31,494 nt of DNA from Syncephalastrum monosporum B8922 (GCA_000697355.1 JNEN01000453.1:1-31494), one strand, 5' to 3'. Shown: positions 8,661-18,852, counted from the first letter of the stretch. Translations and numbers: made by a program. Notes: generated from the letters alone by a model not told the origin.

Positions 8661-10250
8661 AGTGTTGTGAGAGAAAGAAGGAAAAGCTTCGGCAAGAGTA
8701 AAAGGTGGACGGACAACGTTTGAAGGTGTTCAAGTCCATGCAATCTGAATTTCTCTTCCTACAGCTCCGATCTGGGGACCATGAGTGCCGATGTGAGGGC
8801 CTATTGGGAGTATGTGAGTAACCCAGTCCTTCATTCATTACAAGGTCAAGAGAGCCTTAAGCGAATGGGACATTTCCAGATACTTGCTGCTCACGGCAGT
8901 CAGGAAGAGAAAGAGAGTTTGTAGTACGCGAGCAGTCTTCATTGTACATACTTCTGATGAACAGATATTTCTGCTGTATATAGAACTTGGGCTCGCCAGA
9001 GGCTTCTATCATCAATGAGTAACAGGAGGCTGTATCAAGAAGGAACAGATAAGCAGGGCTAGGGTTTTGCGCGATCTCTCCGTTCCAACCACCAGACAAA
9101 GGTTCCTAGACTAGGCCAGGGCCAACTTTCTCGCCACTTTGAACGACATGAAGCTTCTGGGTTGTAGACGCAGCATTGTTACTGCGCACCAGGCATCCGG
9201 AAGACTGGGGAAAGCTGTTGTCATATTTTGTCATATTCCAACGGGGGTAAGCTTATTTGCTTCTTGGCAACCGATGCTGTGTATGTATGTACTGAACTTG
9301 TCGTTTTAACAGATGTTGCCTCCAAAGTGGTAACGCAAGGGGGCATTTGGCCGAGGACGTCTTCCGCCAATGTATGAATAATACAAAGAGGGGATGTATG
9401 AATGATACAAAGAGGGGATGTATGAATGATACAAAGAGGTAGGCATGAGAGATCCAGAGATAGTAATATCGAGACAGGTACAACGTTTGAGATGACGACA
9501 ACGAAGCATTTTAGCAATATTGTAAATATTATGACATAATCCTCACATCGGGTGTCTCCGAACAATTCACTTGTTGGGAAGTACTGTTGCTACACTAACC
9601 AAAGCGGATGGGATGATGATGAGACTTGCCACTGTACTGTATGTTCGGAGGAACATCACAAGTTCAAGGGATGTATAATATATATATATCATGCCTCGTA
9701 GAACCCATTGGCACTACTTAATTGGATACAACTACTATAGAACTCATTATATAATCACATTACTCCTCTTGTAAGATGCTTCAGTCGAATCAACAAGGGC
9801 GCTGTAGTGATTGAATATGCACATGATAGCAGTCGTTACTGTGATATTGAAGGGTCACGTGTATGTCGACGTCGGGTAACAATACCTTCCTACTTCCCTC
9901 CTACCCCTCCTATATCTCATTGGGTACTCCAACAAGAATATCCATATCCGCATCTGTATCAGACACTTATGTATGCTGCTCCTCGGATACGATTGGTGAA
10001 CGACCATGTTTTTGGTATTGGGATGATTGTCCGATTTTTATTTGTAAATATAATACGTTGGAGTGAGAGGTGTGCTGTATACAAAAGGGAGGGAGATGCT
10101 ACAGTATGTACAGTATGTCTATGCAGATACAGCAGGTAGTGAAGAGTCGGAGTAAAAGCGGCCTGGGGGCATACTGTAGCTGGAGATAAGAGGTTTCTTG
10201 TTGTGGAGGTTTCGGTTTGCTCGTCCCTCGGGATGGACGGTGGCGGATCT
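8661..10250. other. Spacer between the head-to-head C2H2 copies
   Basis: The first 170 bases are the 5' flank of the intact C2H2 gene. On the minus strand they contain CCCTCACATCGGCACTC, ATGGACTTG and TTTACTCTTGC blocks that recur at 10286-10376 on the plus strand. The rest, about 1.4 kb, shows no coding sequence I can support. A minus-strand frame at 8857-9099 and a few others are open but unrecognised. It contains 24-bp tandem repeats (9371-9442). Confidence 0.6.
9371..9442. repeat. 24-bp tandem repeat, three units
   Basis: Three consecutive units begin TGTATGAATGATACAAAGAG, at 9371, 9395 and 9419. The first has one substitution and the third diverges in its last bases. The period of 24 keeps a minus-strand frame open, but there is no evidence that it is translated. 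Confidence 0.9.
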
Positions 10251-10285
10251 TTATTGGGGAAGGGCCATGCACACACTCCCAACTG

Positions 10286-10376
10286 GGCCCTCACATCGGC
10301 ACTCAGTCCTATGTCGGGCTTTTAAATGGACTTGCAACACTTTCAAGCATTGTTTTCCACTTTTACTCTTGCAACG
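10286..10376 (+). promoter_or_regulatory. Promoter-like segment homologous to the 5' flank of the intact C2H2 gene
   Basis: CCCTCACATCGGCACTC, AATGGACTTG, ACA-TTCAAGC-TTGT and TTTACTCTTGC occur in the same order and spacing as in the reverse complement of about 8690-8815. In the intact gene the last block lies about 40 bases before the ATG. Here the matching ATG-proximal piece (GAGCTTTCGTTCC-TTTTCCTCAC) is found only at 12289, about 1.9 kb away, with tricalbin sequence between. This is the displaced promoter of the pseudogene copy. Confidence 0.75.
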
Positions 10377-10496
10377 AGAGTCTGGCACTCTCAAGCAAAA
10401 GCAAAACCTCGTCATAGCACCAATCGACGCAGCAAAAGATAACACGCGGATGGTGCAGCAGCGGCGGTTACGGTGATAGACGACGCACAGGTCAAC

Positions 10497-12288
10497 TTGC
10501 CCTCTGCTGGGCAATGGTTTCACCAATCTTCCATTTCTCCTAATGCCCTCCCATCACCTTCCTGGCTGCTCGAGCCCCTCCAAGACGTTGTCAGTCTTGT
10601 AGCTGCGGAAGGCCTCTCTATCACCTCTAAGGAAAAGAAGCGCCAAGTGAGGTCGTTGCAGGAACTACTCCAACAAAAGGTTCCCAGCTCTCTCTATGGC
10701 GCCTGGTATCCGACGCGGCTCTCGTCTTCCTAGCCGCTGTCTTTGCTTTCTCGCGTGGCGAGCTCGGCGTAAGCCTTGGCTTCGTCTTGCTATGCTGCAT
10801 TGCTCTGTGTAAGCCAATTTATTCTATTTCATGCTCTGCATAGCTCTGCTTATACAAAGAGTTGGTGTTTTTTTTCGTAGCCATATACTACCAAATGAGC
10901 CTGCAGCGCTTTCGTGCGAACGAGCGAAACGACTTGGAGCGAGAATTGTCAAAGCTTAAGGTCGAGGCGGATGAAGAACCCATCGAGTGACTGAACAGCT
11001 TTTTGCGGAAATCCTGGATCATCTTTGTGGTATGCTCCCTCATTCCGGAGAATCTCGATATCGTCATTGGTGACTACCTTCCCAGTTTTATCGAATCTGT
11101 CCGGCTGCCAACGCTGACCCTCGGCACCAAGCCATTCCGCATCGACAGCGTCAAAACTTAGGCTCAATACAGACCCGGATACTGTGGTATGTCCTCGTTG
11201 TTCTAGTCTACCCTCAAATTAACAGCGTACGTAGCGCATGGACTGGCGTGTCTCGTTCATCCCGGCGACCTGTCCGACGTGACCGAGAAAGAGCGCGACA
11301 GACGCATCAACCCGCGCATTGTGCTCCACATCCACATGGCAAAGAAATTCGGTGGTGCGGTTCTCCCCGTCACCGTGGATGATATCAGCTTCCGCGGCTA
11401 TATGCGCGTGAAGATCCGTTTCATGAGCAAGTTCCCGTATGCGAAGATTTTTGAGGCCTCTTTCTTCGACAAGCCAGTCTTTGATTACAACCTACGGCCC
11501 TTTGGCACAGATGCCTTTGGCTTCGATGTCAGCATCGTATGTATCCGTTACTCGTGCTTGCTGTTGCTCTCGTATTCTAATAGCCGTGGAAGATTCCAGA
11601 TCTCCAAGGTGTTGTGCGGGACCAAGCACACGCTATTCTGGGTCCCACGATGTATGCACCCAACGTATTCGCATACGAGTTGAGGAATTATTTGCGGGTG
11701 AACGCGATATAAGTAAGCTGGTACAAAGACAATGCACAATGCATGACATCGTTACTAACGGCCCGAAGCCATGGCGAATGGTGTGCTCGCTGTCACAATG
11801 TACTGCACTACTCTGCTCGACAATACCTACGAAACCGACGAAGGGCCCTTGTCCTGTTGAGCACGCTCAGAGTCGCTCAACCTCTACGTGCGTGTCTACC
11901 TAGAGAACACATGTCTATCTAGGCCGCACCAGTATCAAAGAAAACACGCCGGAGACAAGTTGGAATGAAACGCATATTTCTGCTGCTCAATGATCCCAGC
12001 TTTCAGCTCTGTCTCGAGCTGAATACATAAATGAAGGGCGGCACCGAGGATGAGCGAATCGCGAACAGCCTACTTTCGTGTACGGGAGCTCGATGATGAA
12101 TATGTCTATTAACAGGAGGGTTTGTAAGTACATTTGTTTGTGCATGTGTGCGTGCGTGTCTCTTTCTAAACTCTGAGCCTGCTCTACAAGGGTAGAACCG
12201 TGAGCGGCGTCAAACTTGACGCGCTACTTGCCTATATCCAAGCCGATTAAACGTGAGGATGGCACCATCGAACCTGCCGAGAGCTTTC
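10497..12288 (+). pseudogene. Tricalbin / extended-synaptotagmin-like pseudogene, intron-containing
   Basis: Tricalbins tether the ER to the plasma membrane through an SMP lipid-transfer domain and C2 domains. In order I read: an N-terminal segment ending SSLYGAW; a hydrophobic hairpin (ALVFLAAVFAF, 10704-10808) after a frameshift near 10707; an intron at 10809-10880; the linker SLQRFRANERNDLERELSK; the SMP domain (TLGTKPFRIDSVKT, MDWRVSFIPGD, RINPRIVLHIHM, GFDVSI, 11040-11540); ILGPTMYAPNVFAYE (11630-11680); and C2 remnants (TSIKENTPETSWNETH near 11930, KREDGTIEPAES near 12250). A stop replaces an expected Trp at 10988-10990, and another stop follows VKT at 11159-11161. Introns are retained, so it came from genomic DNA, not a retrocopy. 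The C-terminal C2 domains are missing. Confidence 0.88.
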
Positions 12289-12310
12289 GTTCCTTTTCCT
12301 CACAAACATT

Positions 12311-13031
12311 ATGAATCCAACGACAACATGCTTCACGTGTGGCAAATCGTATAGCGGAGAGGCTCCTCTTAGTGCTCACAAGACACAAATGCATCGCGAC
12401 TTTGCTTTAGCGCTCGACGTGGAGGGTACTTTCACTTGAGAAAAGAGTAGCATATGATTCCTCATGGTTTGTTTTTTGTTGGCAACAGGTCGTGAAATAC
12501 GCTTGAGACGACAAGATGGCATGTTCAACTGTGTATGTGACCCTGAGCAGAAGAAATTCACGACAACAAAGGGCATATTTCAACCTGTACCATCCTAAGT
12601 ACGATCAGATTTTGTAAATTCAAGTTGATGTGTGTCAGCTCCTTCCTCATATCGTCGTTGATTATCGTCTAACTAGCTGTTTGCGTCTGTCCACAGATCA
12701 TGATGAAGAGTGCCATGAATTCGATGCTCCAAGCTCGTTCATTTCTGGGGATATCCAAGGTTACTACATCTTCTATCATCTCTGTGTACTTTACCGCTCA
12801 GATACGTATCAGCCGAGAAATGATGACGAACTAGTCGATGGATTTGACCCAAAAGCCATTGTGCCCACAAACTGGCCTTCTTTCCCATCACTCGACTGCT
12901 CTGCGACTATCACTTCTAGGAACTCCTCGCCTTGTTGGGATACTCATGATTGCTTAAACATTAACATCATGAACAAGAAGCTCAGTATCGAAAGCGTAAA
13001 AGCTGATGTGATGGCAACGTTCCGATGCTGA
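12311..13031 (+). pseudogene. Decayed second copy of the C2H2 gene
   Basis: The ATG at 12311 starts a finger nearly identical to that of the intact gene (CFTCGKSYSGEAPLSAHKTQ). The intron beginning GGTACTTTCACTTGAG and exon 2 (REIRLRRQDGMFNCVCDPEQ) are preserved. About 10 bases are then lost after TTTKG, shifting the frame to a stop near 12597. Exon 3 and the start of exon 4 are recognisable (PKAIVPTNWPSFPSLDCSA, 12850-12910). Most of exon 4 (about 1.1 kb) is then missing, and the last 25 codons resume (LNINIMNKK ... ATFRC, stop by 13031). The 3' flank matches that of the intact copy for about 70 bases, ending GAGGCGCCTCCTC. Confidence 0.9.
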
Positions 13032-13439
13032 CTTAGTCGCTTTCTCTCTGTCCCTCGTCTCTCCACCCCCTTCCGAGGCGCCTCCTCGTTCTTCCACATC
13101 ATATAAGAATATCAAGAATCTGCGCATTTTGGCCCCATCTGATTTACTTTGACGCTCCATCGAACGAACTGGTTCTTGGCGCCGACGGCTCAAGTTCATC
13201 CTAAGGTATGCGATTGTTTTGGTGCCGTTACAAGTATGCGTATTGTGCTATGGTTTAGCATGAACCCTTATTGAGCGGTGCGAAAGACAAGTGTGCAGTC
13301 GGACGCTGGCTTGAGCGGGTTCTGATATGATACAGTACCCACCAAAACAAAAAGCAGTCCCACTTGGAGGAAAACAGACCAAAAATTGCCGTCAGATTGC
13401 TGAGGGGCCAAAGAGAACCAAGTTCTATCCTCTTTGAAA
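13032..13439. other. Spacer before uL11m
   Basis: The first 50-70 bases are the duplicated 3' flank of the C2H2 family. The rest should contain the uL11m promoter and leader. I see no TATA box and no other supported gene. Confidence 0.6.
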
Positions 13440-13883
13440 ATGTCAAAAAAGCAGCAGGCCGCGGAGGTGCTTGTGCGCATTCTCGTTGCTGCAGGCAAAG
13501 CGTCGCCGTCGCCGCCCGTGGGTCCTGCGCTTGGTGCGCGTGGTGTCAAGTCAATGGACTTTTGTAAGCAATTCAACGACAAGACAAAGCACATTGTTAC
13601 GGACACGCCTATCCCCACCGTCATCACAATCAAGCCCGATCGCACCTTCACATTCGTCACCAAGACGCCTCCCACCACGTATCTCCTGAAACGTGCAGCA
13701 GGCATCACCAAGGGCGCTTCGAACCCAGGCTCAGAAGTGGTTGGCACAGTCAGTCTTAAGCACGTTTACGAGATTGCCAAAGCCAAGCAGCAAGACGCGA
13801 ACCTGAAACACCTTTCTCTCGAGAGTATCTGCGGCTCCATCGTTGGCGTCGCTAAGAGTATCGGTATTCAGGTTGTACACTAG
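13440..13883 (+). CDS. MRPL19: Mitochondrial large-subunit ribosomal protein uL11m
   Basis: This 147-aa single-exon gene encodes uL11 of the mitoribosome, which forms the base of the L7/L12 stalk and binds the GTPase-associated centre of large-subunit rRNA. The N-terminal domain has the hallmark [20 protein letters not shown] (residues 19-40), followed by [26 protein letters not shown]. The C-terminal rRNA-binding half includes [16 protein letters not shown] and [15 protein letters not shown]. The segment is close to yeast Mrpl19, which likewise has no long cleavable presequence. I chose ATG 13440 because the upstream TTG would add only two residues. Length fits the family. The 3' UTR carries a Puf-type site. 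Confidence 0.95.
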   Translation: MSKKQQAAEVLVRILVAAGKASPSPPVGPALGARGVKSMDFCKQFNDKTKHIVTDTPIPTVITIKPDRTFTFVTKTPPTTYLLKRAAGITKGASNPGSEVVGTVSLKHVYEIAKAKQQDANLKHLSLESICGSIVGVAKSIGIQVVH

Positions 13884-13886
13884 ACA

Positions 13887-13897
13887 TACTGTACATA
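13887..13897 (+). promoter_or_regulatory. Puf/Pumilio-type element (UGUACAUA) in the uL11m 3' UTR
   Basis: TGTACATA at 13890-13897 matches the UGUANAUA consensus of Puf3/Pumilio proteins and begins six bases after the uL11m stop. In yeast, Puf3 targets mRNAs of nuclear-encoded mitochondrial ribosomal proteins, so the placement makes sense. The C lies at -1, not the -2 favoured by yeast Puf3. Confidence 0.5.
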
Positions 13898-15005
13898 CAT
13901 ATATAATCCTTTCTCCTTGTCTTCCTTGTCTTTCTTTTTTTTAAATTTTTTTCTTTCTACACCAAACCAACAAAGCTTTTGCATTCTCGATCATTTTTCA
14001 AAAGGTTCGTCTTTCAAAGCAGCGGGCGTTGCTAAAAAGGCGAAGACGTTAATGGAGTGTTGGGAGCCATTGATCACGGAGACAGACGTCAATTAATGGT
14101 GGCAAATGGTCATGTGTCCCCGTTTAGTAACCAATTTTTTTTCATCCGTTTCACCTACACCTCGAGTTCACCCCAGTTAATGGTGATAAAGGGCAAGAAG
14201 GAAGAAAAAAAAGCAGAGATGCTTGAGATACTAATGTTGATGTGTACACATGGTATTGCATGAATAGGGTTGCTATGGGTGCAGAAGAATGGGCCGGGTG
14301 GCCGCGCAACAAGGTGTAAAAGGAAAAGGCCAGAAAAAGTAAAGTGTTTCGGAAATCAATCTTCATTTTTATTCCCTTTTCTTTCTTTTCTCTTGCAATA
14401 GGAACCATTGCAGCAGATAGCTTGAGATATACAAGATATTAGACATCAACAGGAGATACTGTACATGTCAAAATACGCTATGAAAGGTACGAGAGATGCA
14501 AACGCGGAGAGCGGCGGTGTAAATCACGGTACCTGCTTTGAGTTTGACAGGGGCCAACTTCAAACATGGTGCTATGGTATGGCACTGTACGATACAATAA
14601 TGTGATGCGAATGTATATGTAGTCTGGAAAAAAAAAGAGAGAGGGAGTAGCGAGCAAGGACAGTAAACAGTAAGAGATCCAGGCACTCCTGGATGAGATT
14701 GATTATGGCATAGTCAAGAAAAGGCGGGTCAAGTGTGTGTGGCAGATCGAGAAAATAAGAAAGCATGTAAGAGAAAGAGAGACCGCTGGGTTTTCTTGTC
14801 GTGTTACACGTTGTCCATCAAGGTTTCTCTCTCTCGCTCTCTCTCACTCTGTGTGGTGTCTCCCTTTTTCTTTTTTCTTTTCTTTTTTTTTTTTCTGCTC
14901 TCTTTCCTCTTTTACCACACACACACACACACACACACATTCACACTCACACTTACACTCTCACTCTCACGCACGTGTATTTCTCTTTCCAACTTTCAAT
15001 TCAAG
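13898..15005. other. Intergenic region and CT-rich leader of the next gene
   Basis: No gene is supported in the first 850 bases; it contains poly-T runs and one more TACTGTACAT (14457). From about 14825 to 14980 come a CT microsatellite, poly-T, a CA run (CACACACACACACACA, about 14917-14939) and CT/CA mixtures that lead directly to the ATG at 15006. The upstream frame is open only because of this repeat, and I treat it as promoter or 5' UTR. Confidence 0.7.
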
Positions 15006-16310
15006 ATGGCATCTGACGCACCTACGTCGGAAACAATGTTTGAAGACGATGCTTTTGCAGCGAGTCAGTCCTTGGAGGAAGAACTGCTTGGCAAGGGCTA
15101 CTTTATGGAAGCACCATTGGGCTCATCCTTAGCAGCCGAGTTGCATTCGGCCACGAGCGGACCGCCCATGTCCCCTCCGCCTGTGCATAATGGCAGTAAA
15201 CTGGCATCAATGGCAATGAACCGCAGTCTGTCGTCGTCTTTGCTGGATAGCAGCAACAGCAACAATGCCACTCACAAATCGAGCAACCCCGCCACGGCTG
15301 TGCCTGCCGCCGCCCCTCACACGCCCGTCGAGCTGCAGAAGCTGGTGGGTGAAGCCAACGGCAAGCTTGACATGGAAGTCGAAACCACCCGTCTGCCGCG
15401 CAACGCCTTTTCGAACCAGACCAGCCCCGTCTTGTCCCCGCTGCAGCAGTGGTCGACCGCGATGAGCACCTCCACCAGCGCTTACGGCCGCAGCCGCCGC
15501 TCCTCCTTCTCCTCGACGTGGTCTTCGCTCGACACCGAAGACGACGATCCTTTTGAGATGCTCAAGCGCCAACTCGAGGAACTCAACTCGGCCGTCTGGG
15601 AGACGAAGACTCTCCACAAGCGCCTGTTCAAGACGCTGCTCAACGACGACGATCTGCACATCAGATCCTCAGGCCAGAAAGATCCTAATTTTGCTCCTCC
15701 GCTCGAACTGATCATTACCTCGGTGGCAAACCTTGTCGACCGCAAGTCGCGTGACCGAGAACGTCAAACCAGCTATCTGCGCAACATCGACTCCTCCTTG
15801 AGGAAAGAGACGGTCTGGATGACGGCCGATGCCATCAAGGAGCTCGAGGGTCTGTTTGCGGCGATGAAGACGACCTTGTATGACCAGGCCTATTCTTATG
15901 AGAATCCCCTGCCCGATCTGCGCAAACTCAACATGGAAACCACTTCGATGGCCGAGTCCCTCGAAGAACTCAAGGAGATCATGTACGTCAACAAGCGCCA
16001 GGTCCAGGAACTCAACCAGCGCCTGCGCTCCATTGCCAAGACCGTCCACGAGGTTCGCAAAGACATTCGACGGATAAACAAATTCCTCGAAGAAAAGGAC
16101 GATGACGATGCTGTCGTCTTGGAGAAAGGCGAGGTCCAGGAACGCGTCAAGGAAATCATGTGGGGCCTCGATGACCTGGATGAAAAGAGCTCCAGAGAGA
16201 TTAAGCAGATGCAGCTCTTTTGGGAGGCGCCTTCCCTCACCACCGTAACAAGCGCCTCCAACCCTGCCACCGCCACCACCACCGCTGCCACTGCTACTTC
16301 CTCATCTTAA
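15006..16310 (+). CDS. Coiled-coil protein of unknown function, 434 aa
   Basis: This single-exon gene was not recognised. The start at 15006 (AAGATGGC context, MASDAPTSETMFEDD) is preferred over the longer open frame, whose first 90 codons are CT/CA microsatellite. Residues 1-170 are acidic to Ser/Pro-rich and probably disordered, with RRSSFSSTWSSLDTEDDDPF near 160-180 looking like a phosphorylation-rich hinge. Residues about 180-400 are strongly helical with heptad-like leucines (LKRQLEELNSAVWETK, SLEELKEIMYVNKRQVQELN, RSIAKTVHEVRKDIRRINKF), ending in an acidic segment. The tail is Ala/Thr/Ser-rich. There is no signal peptide or membrane segment, so a cytosolic or cytoskeletal scaffold is possible, which is inference only. 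Confidence 0.85.
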   Translation: MASDAPTSETMFEDDAFAASQSLEEELLGKGYFMEAPLGSSLAAELHSATSGPPMSPPPVHNGSKLASMAMNRSLSSSLLDSSNSNNATHKSSNPATAVPAAAPHTPVELQKLVGEANGKLDMEVETTRLPRNAFSNQTSPVLSPLQQWSTAMSTSTSAYGRSRRSSFSSTWSSLDTEDDDPFEMLKRQLEELNSAVWETKTLHKRLFKTLLNDDDLHIRSSGQKDPNFAPPLELIITSVANLVDRKSRDRERQTSYLRNIDSSLRKETVWMTADAIKELEGLFAAMKTTLYDQAYSYENPLPDLRKLNMETTSMAESLEELKEIMYVNKRQVQELNQRLRSIAKTVHEVRKDIRRINKFLEEKDDDDAVVLEKGEVQERVKEIMWGLDDLDEKSSREIKQMQLFWEAPSLTTVTSASNPATATTTAATATSSS

Positions 16311-16943
16311 TACACCTCTTTATATATCTTTGGGAACATACCACACCCCGCCCATCCTTCCCTCTCTCGCGCTCGCGCTCTCGCTCTCTCTCCTTTTCTT
16401 TTCTTATTTCTTCCCTCTCTTTACCTAAACTTTTTCTCTTTACACACACATACACACACATACACACACAAACAAACACACATACACACATCCGCACACA
16501 CGCACCACGTCTCTTTGTCTTATAAAAATACCTTTTGATGTATATCTCTTTCTTTCTTTCTTCGTTTCTTTATCCCCTTTGGACCCCATATATGTATTCG
16601 TGTGTTATTGCTGTTGTTGTTGTGCTTTATTCATAAAGCATGTTTTTCTTTTTGATATACATAGTATATATTGTCAACTCTGAGAGGCAAGATGTAAGCG
16701 TGTGAATCACATAAGCGTGTGCACGTAGTGTGTCGTATTCCGTTGGGCATTGTGTATGGTAAACCCTAGTATAGCAGAGAGAATTTCTGTGTATAAAGTC
16801 TCATCATTTTTTTAAGGGCAGGCGGCAGTCTGATAGTGAACCCCGCCGCATTTCTTCTTTTTCTTCCTTCCCTCTTCTACTCTTTTCTCTTTCACCGTTT
16901 CTTTTCCACATCATCCATTAGCTCACAAGCTTACAAGTATACC
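16311..16943. other. 3' UTR with microsatellites, then Kre9-like promoter
   Basis: CT/CG-alternating sequence (16364-16395) and a 60-bp CA/CATA microsatellite (16441-16505) follow the stop. A one-mismatch Puf-like TGTATATC occurs at 16538-16545. A TATA box lies at 16792-16797. A CT-rich leader (16853-16915) precedes the next ATG. Confidence 0.7.
16792..16797 (+). promoter_or_regulatory. TATA box of the Kre9-like gene
   Basis: TATAAA lies 147 bases before the ATG at 16944 and is followed by a pyrimidine-rich leader. This is the usual arrangement of a fungal TATA promoter. Confidence 0.5.
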
Positions 16944-17702
16944 ATGTACAGAGCCATTCTTCTCGTCCTCGCTTCTATCTATTGCTTCACTGTCTCTGCC
17001 ATTGTCTGGAATCCACAAATGTAAGGATATTCAAAGTCAATGCGATATCTTGTCCCGTGCTGTCGCAGTTCAGTCGGAAACTCATACGCCCATTTATATA
17101 GCACTGAACCCTCCACCAGCACTGTGTGGAAAGCAGGCGACAACGTTGACGTCAAATGGTACATGACGCCGTGTATCTTCTTTTCTATCTTAACTTGAAT
17201 TCGCTGACATACACATTTTCTGACAGGGATACGTCGATTCAAGGCGAGAAAATCCCAGATGGAGTCAAGTAAGTTCTACACCGCTTCGTGCAACCCGACC
17301 GGTGTGAAAAAAGAGCAAAACTTAAAGTGAGCTTACCTGAACCTTTTGTACTCTTCAGTGGCGTCATTAAACTAGGCTATCTTGAAGACGGCAGTATCAA
17401 CGAGCACCTGTGTAAGTCCAAGACAGTCTTCCTATTTTCTTCTTTTTTTTCTTCTTCGCTTGCTTTCAATGCATGCATGAATTTTTTTTTTTTTTTTTTG
17501 GTGATTGTGATAATTGTACTTGTTTCTCTAATGTATCGAACGGGTATGATCAGACTGGACTCTGGCAGGCAACTTCCCGCTGAATCGTGGATACCAGAAC
17601 GTTACACTTCCCTCCGACCTCCAAACCAAGGATTCCTATATCATAGTGCTCATGGGTGACTCTGGCAATGCCTCGCCTAAATTCACCATCCAATCCGCAT
17701 AA
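16944..17702 (+). CDS. Secreted Kre9/Knh1-like protein, 136 aa, 5 exons
   Basis: Exons are 16944-17020, 17069-17158, 17227-17268, 17359-17411 and 17554-17702; the sum is 411 bases with the frame kept at every GT-AG junction. Residues 1-19 form a signal peptide (MYRAILLVLASIYCFTVSAI). The mature part is one Ig-like beta domain of the type in Kre9/Knh1 and Ser-Thr-rich GPI-anchored wall proteins: STVWKAGDNVDVKWDTS, then VIKLGYLEDGSINEHLYWTL, NFPLNRGYQNVTLPSDLQ and SYIIVLMGDSGNASPKFTIQ. It stops right after this domain, with no Ser/Thr-rich stalk, GPI signal or C-terminal Kre9 domain. It is therefore a small secreted single-domain protein, possibly acting in beta-1,6-glucan or wall organisation. 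Family assignment is good; the exact role is unknown. Confidence 0.88.
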
Positions 17703-17939
17703 CAGTTGGGTTCGGTGATATCTTTCCGCCCTAGTATCTTGTCTGATCACTCTATCGCCTACCATTGCCTTGTGCTATCGTATTTTTTTTATCTTTTTTG
17801 TGTATTTGATACTAAAATAAGAGACCTTTTACCCTTTCGGGATATCAAGCGATCTCATGACATCTACAGCGAGACATGTAAGGTGTTGTCCATCAGGCTT
17901 AGATCACTTAGCATAATCGAGAGTAAACAAAAGGAAATC

Positions 17940-18852
17940 TTAACTCGCTCTGACGTCGGCTGCATGGCGTTTCAGCTGGGGGGGGGAGCCATATCCGAAA
18001 AACAAAGATTGCAGCGTCCATTTGATGGTATTTTTGGGACCGTACCAGCCGCGGCGCAGACAAATGAGCATGGTAGCAAGACCCTCAACGAGATGGATAC
18101 CGACAATGCCGCGGAGGACCAGGCGAGCGTTCTGCTGACCTTGGGGTTTCAGAAGGCGGGGATTGTAAGCTGCAAGGGCGAGAGCGCCAAACAGGGCGCA
18201 AGCACCTGCGACGCCTACACCAGGCACAGGGTAAACCGCATCCAGTGGGACAGACGGGTTCGGGGGTGTGTAAAGATCGGTTGCGCCAGCATACATAGCC
18301 TTGGCAATCGCTTTGAGCGGTGGAGGTCCCGCCAATGAGCTGGGCTATTGTATATCATCATGACATAAATGTAAGTGAGACTCCATGCATTGCAATTATC
18401 GACCTCGTTTCTCCCGGGGGCACGCTGTGTTTGTTTCTCTTTGCCACTCATACCCACCCATTTTCATGCTTAATTCTCTTTATCATCTCATCACATACCA
18501 AACCTAGGGCGGTCTCAGCCTCCTTCGCCATATCTTCCAGAACAGGCCGGATGTCTTCCCGCTTGGTGAGAGGAGACTTGAAGGGGATAAAACACTCGCC
18601 TTTAGAGCCATCTTCCAGGGTATAGGAAAGCTTGAATCCTTGTGAGTCGAGACTTTCGAATGTGGCGCTTATGGTGTCAGGTTGGCCACCAAAGTACTTT
18701 GCGTACGCCAAGTTAGTTGCTATAGAAACAACGGCAGTTTGCCCACTTCAGTACTTCCAGTCTAACAGCTCTTATACAATATATATACCCGTATGGGCAC
18801 TCATGTAGGCGGCAATGGGGGCACTGTGAGGAGCAATGGGGTCATTGGGCAT
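17940..18852 (-). CDS. DUF2470-DUF4499 integral membrane protein, 229 aa, 3 exons
   Basis: Exons are 18852-18789, 18719-18499 and 18344-17940, with introns of 69 and 154 nt (GT...AG). The 690-base frame is continuous. Residues 1-95 form a DUF2470 module (MPNDPIAPHSAPIAAYMSAH, then TNLAYAKYFGG, SLDSQGFKLSYTLEDGSKGE, IPFKSPLTKREDIRPVLEDM), a fold shared with heme-degradation-related split-barrel proteins. Residues about 96-229 carry two or three hydrophobic segments and a DUF4499/TMEM254-like end (GIVGIHLVEGLATML, NTIKWTLQSLFFGYGS). The same fusion occurs in other fungi, from memory. The two halves look like separate ORFs because exon 3 reads from a TTG and exon 2 reads on into the intron. Function is unknown; it is likely an endomembrane protein. 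Confidence 0.85.

Noticed and set aside
8857..9099. 80-codon minus-strand ORF (FYIQQKYLFIRSMY)
   Set aside because: It looks somewhat protein-like but has no recognisable family, no partner exons and no copy elsewhere in the window.
14733..15005. N-terminal extension of the coiled-coil protein
   Set aside because: The open frame exists only because of CT, T and CA microsatellites; a good-context ATG follows at 15006.
17706..18338. Plus-strand 210-codon ORF
   Set aside because: It overlaps the third exon of the DUF2470-DUF4499 gene on the other strand, which has real domain similarity.
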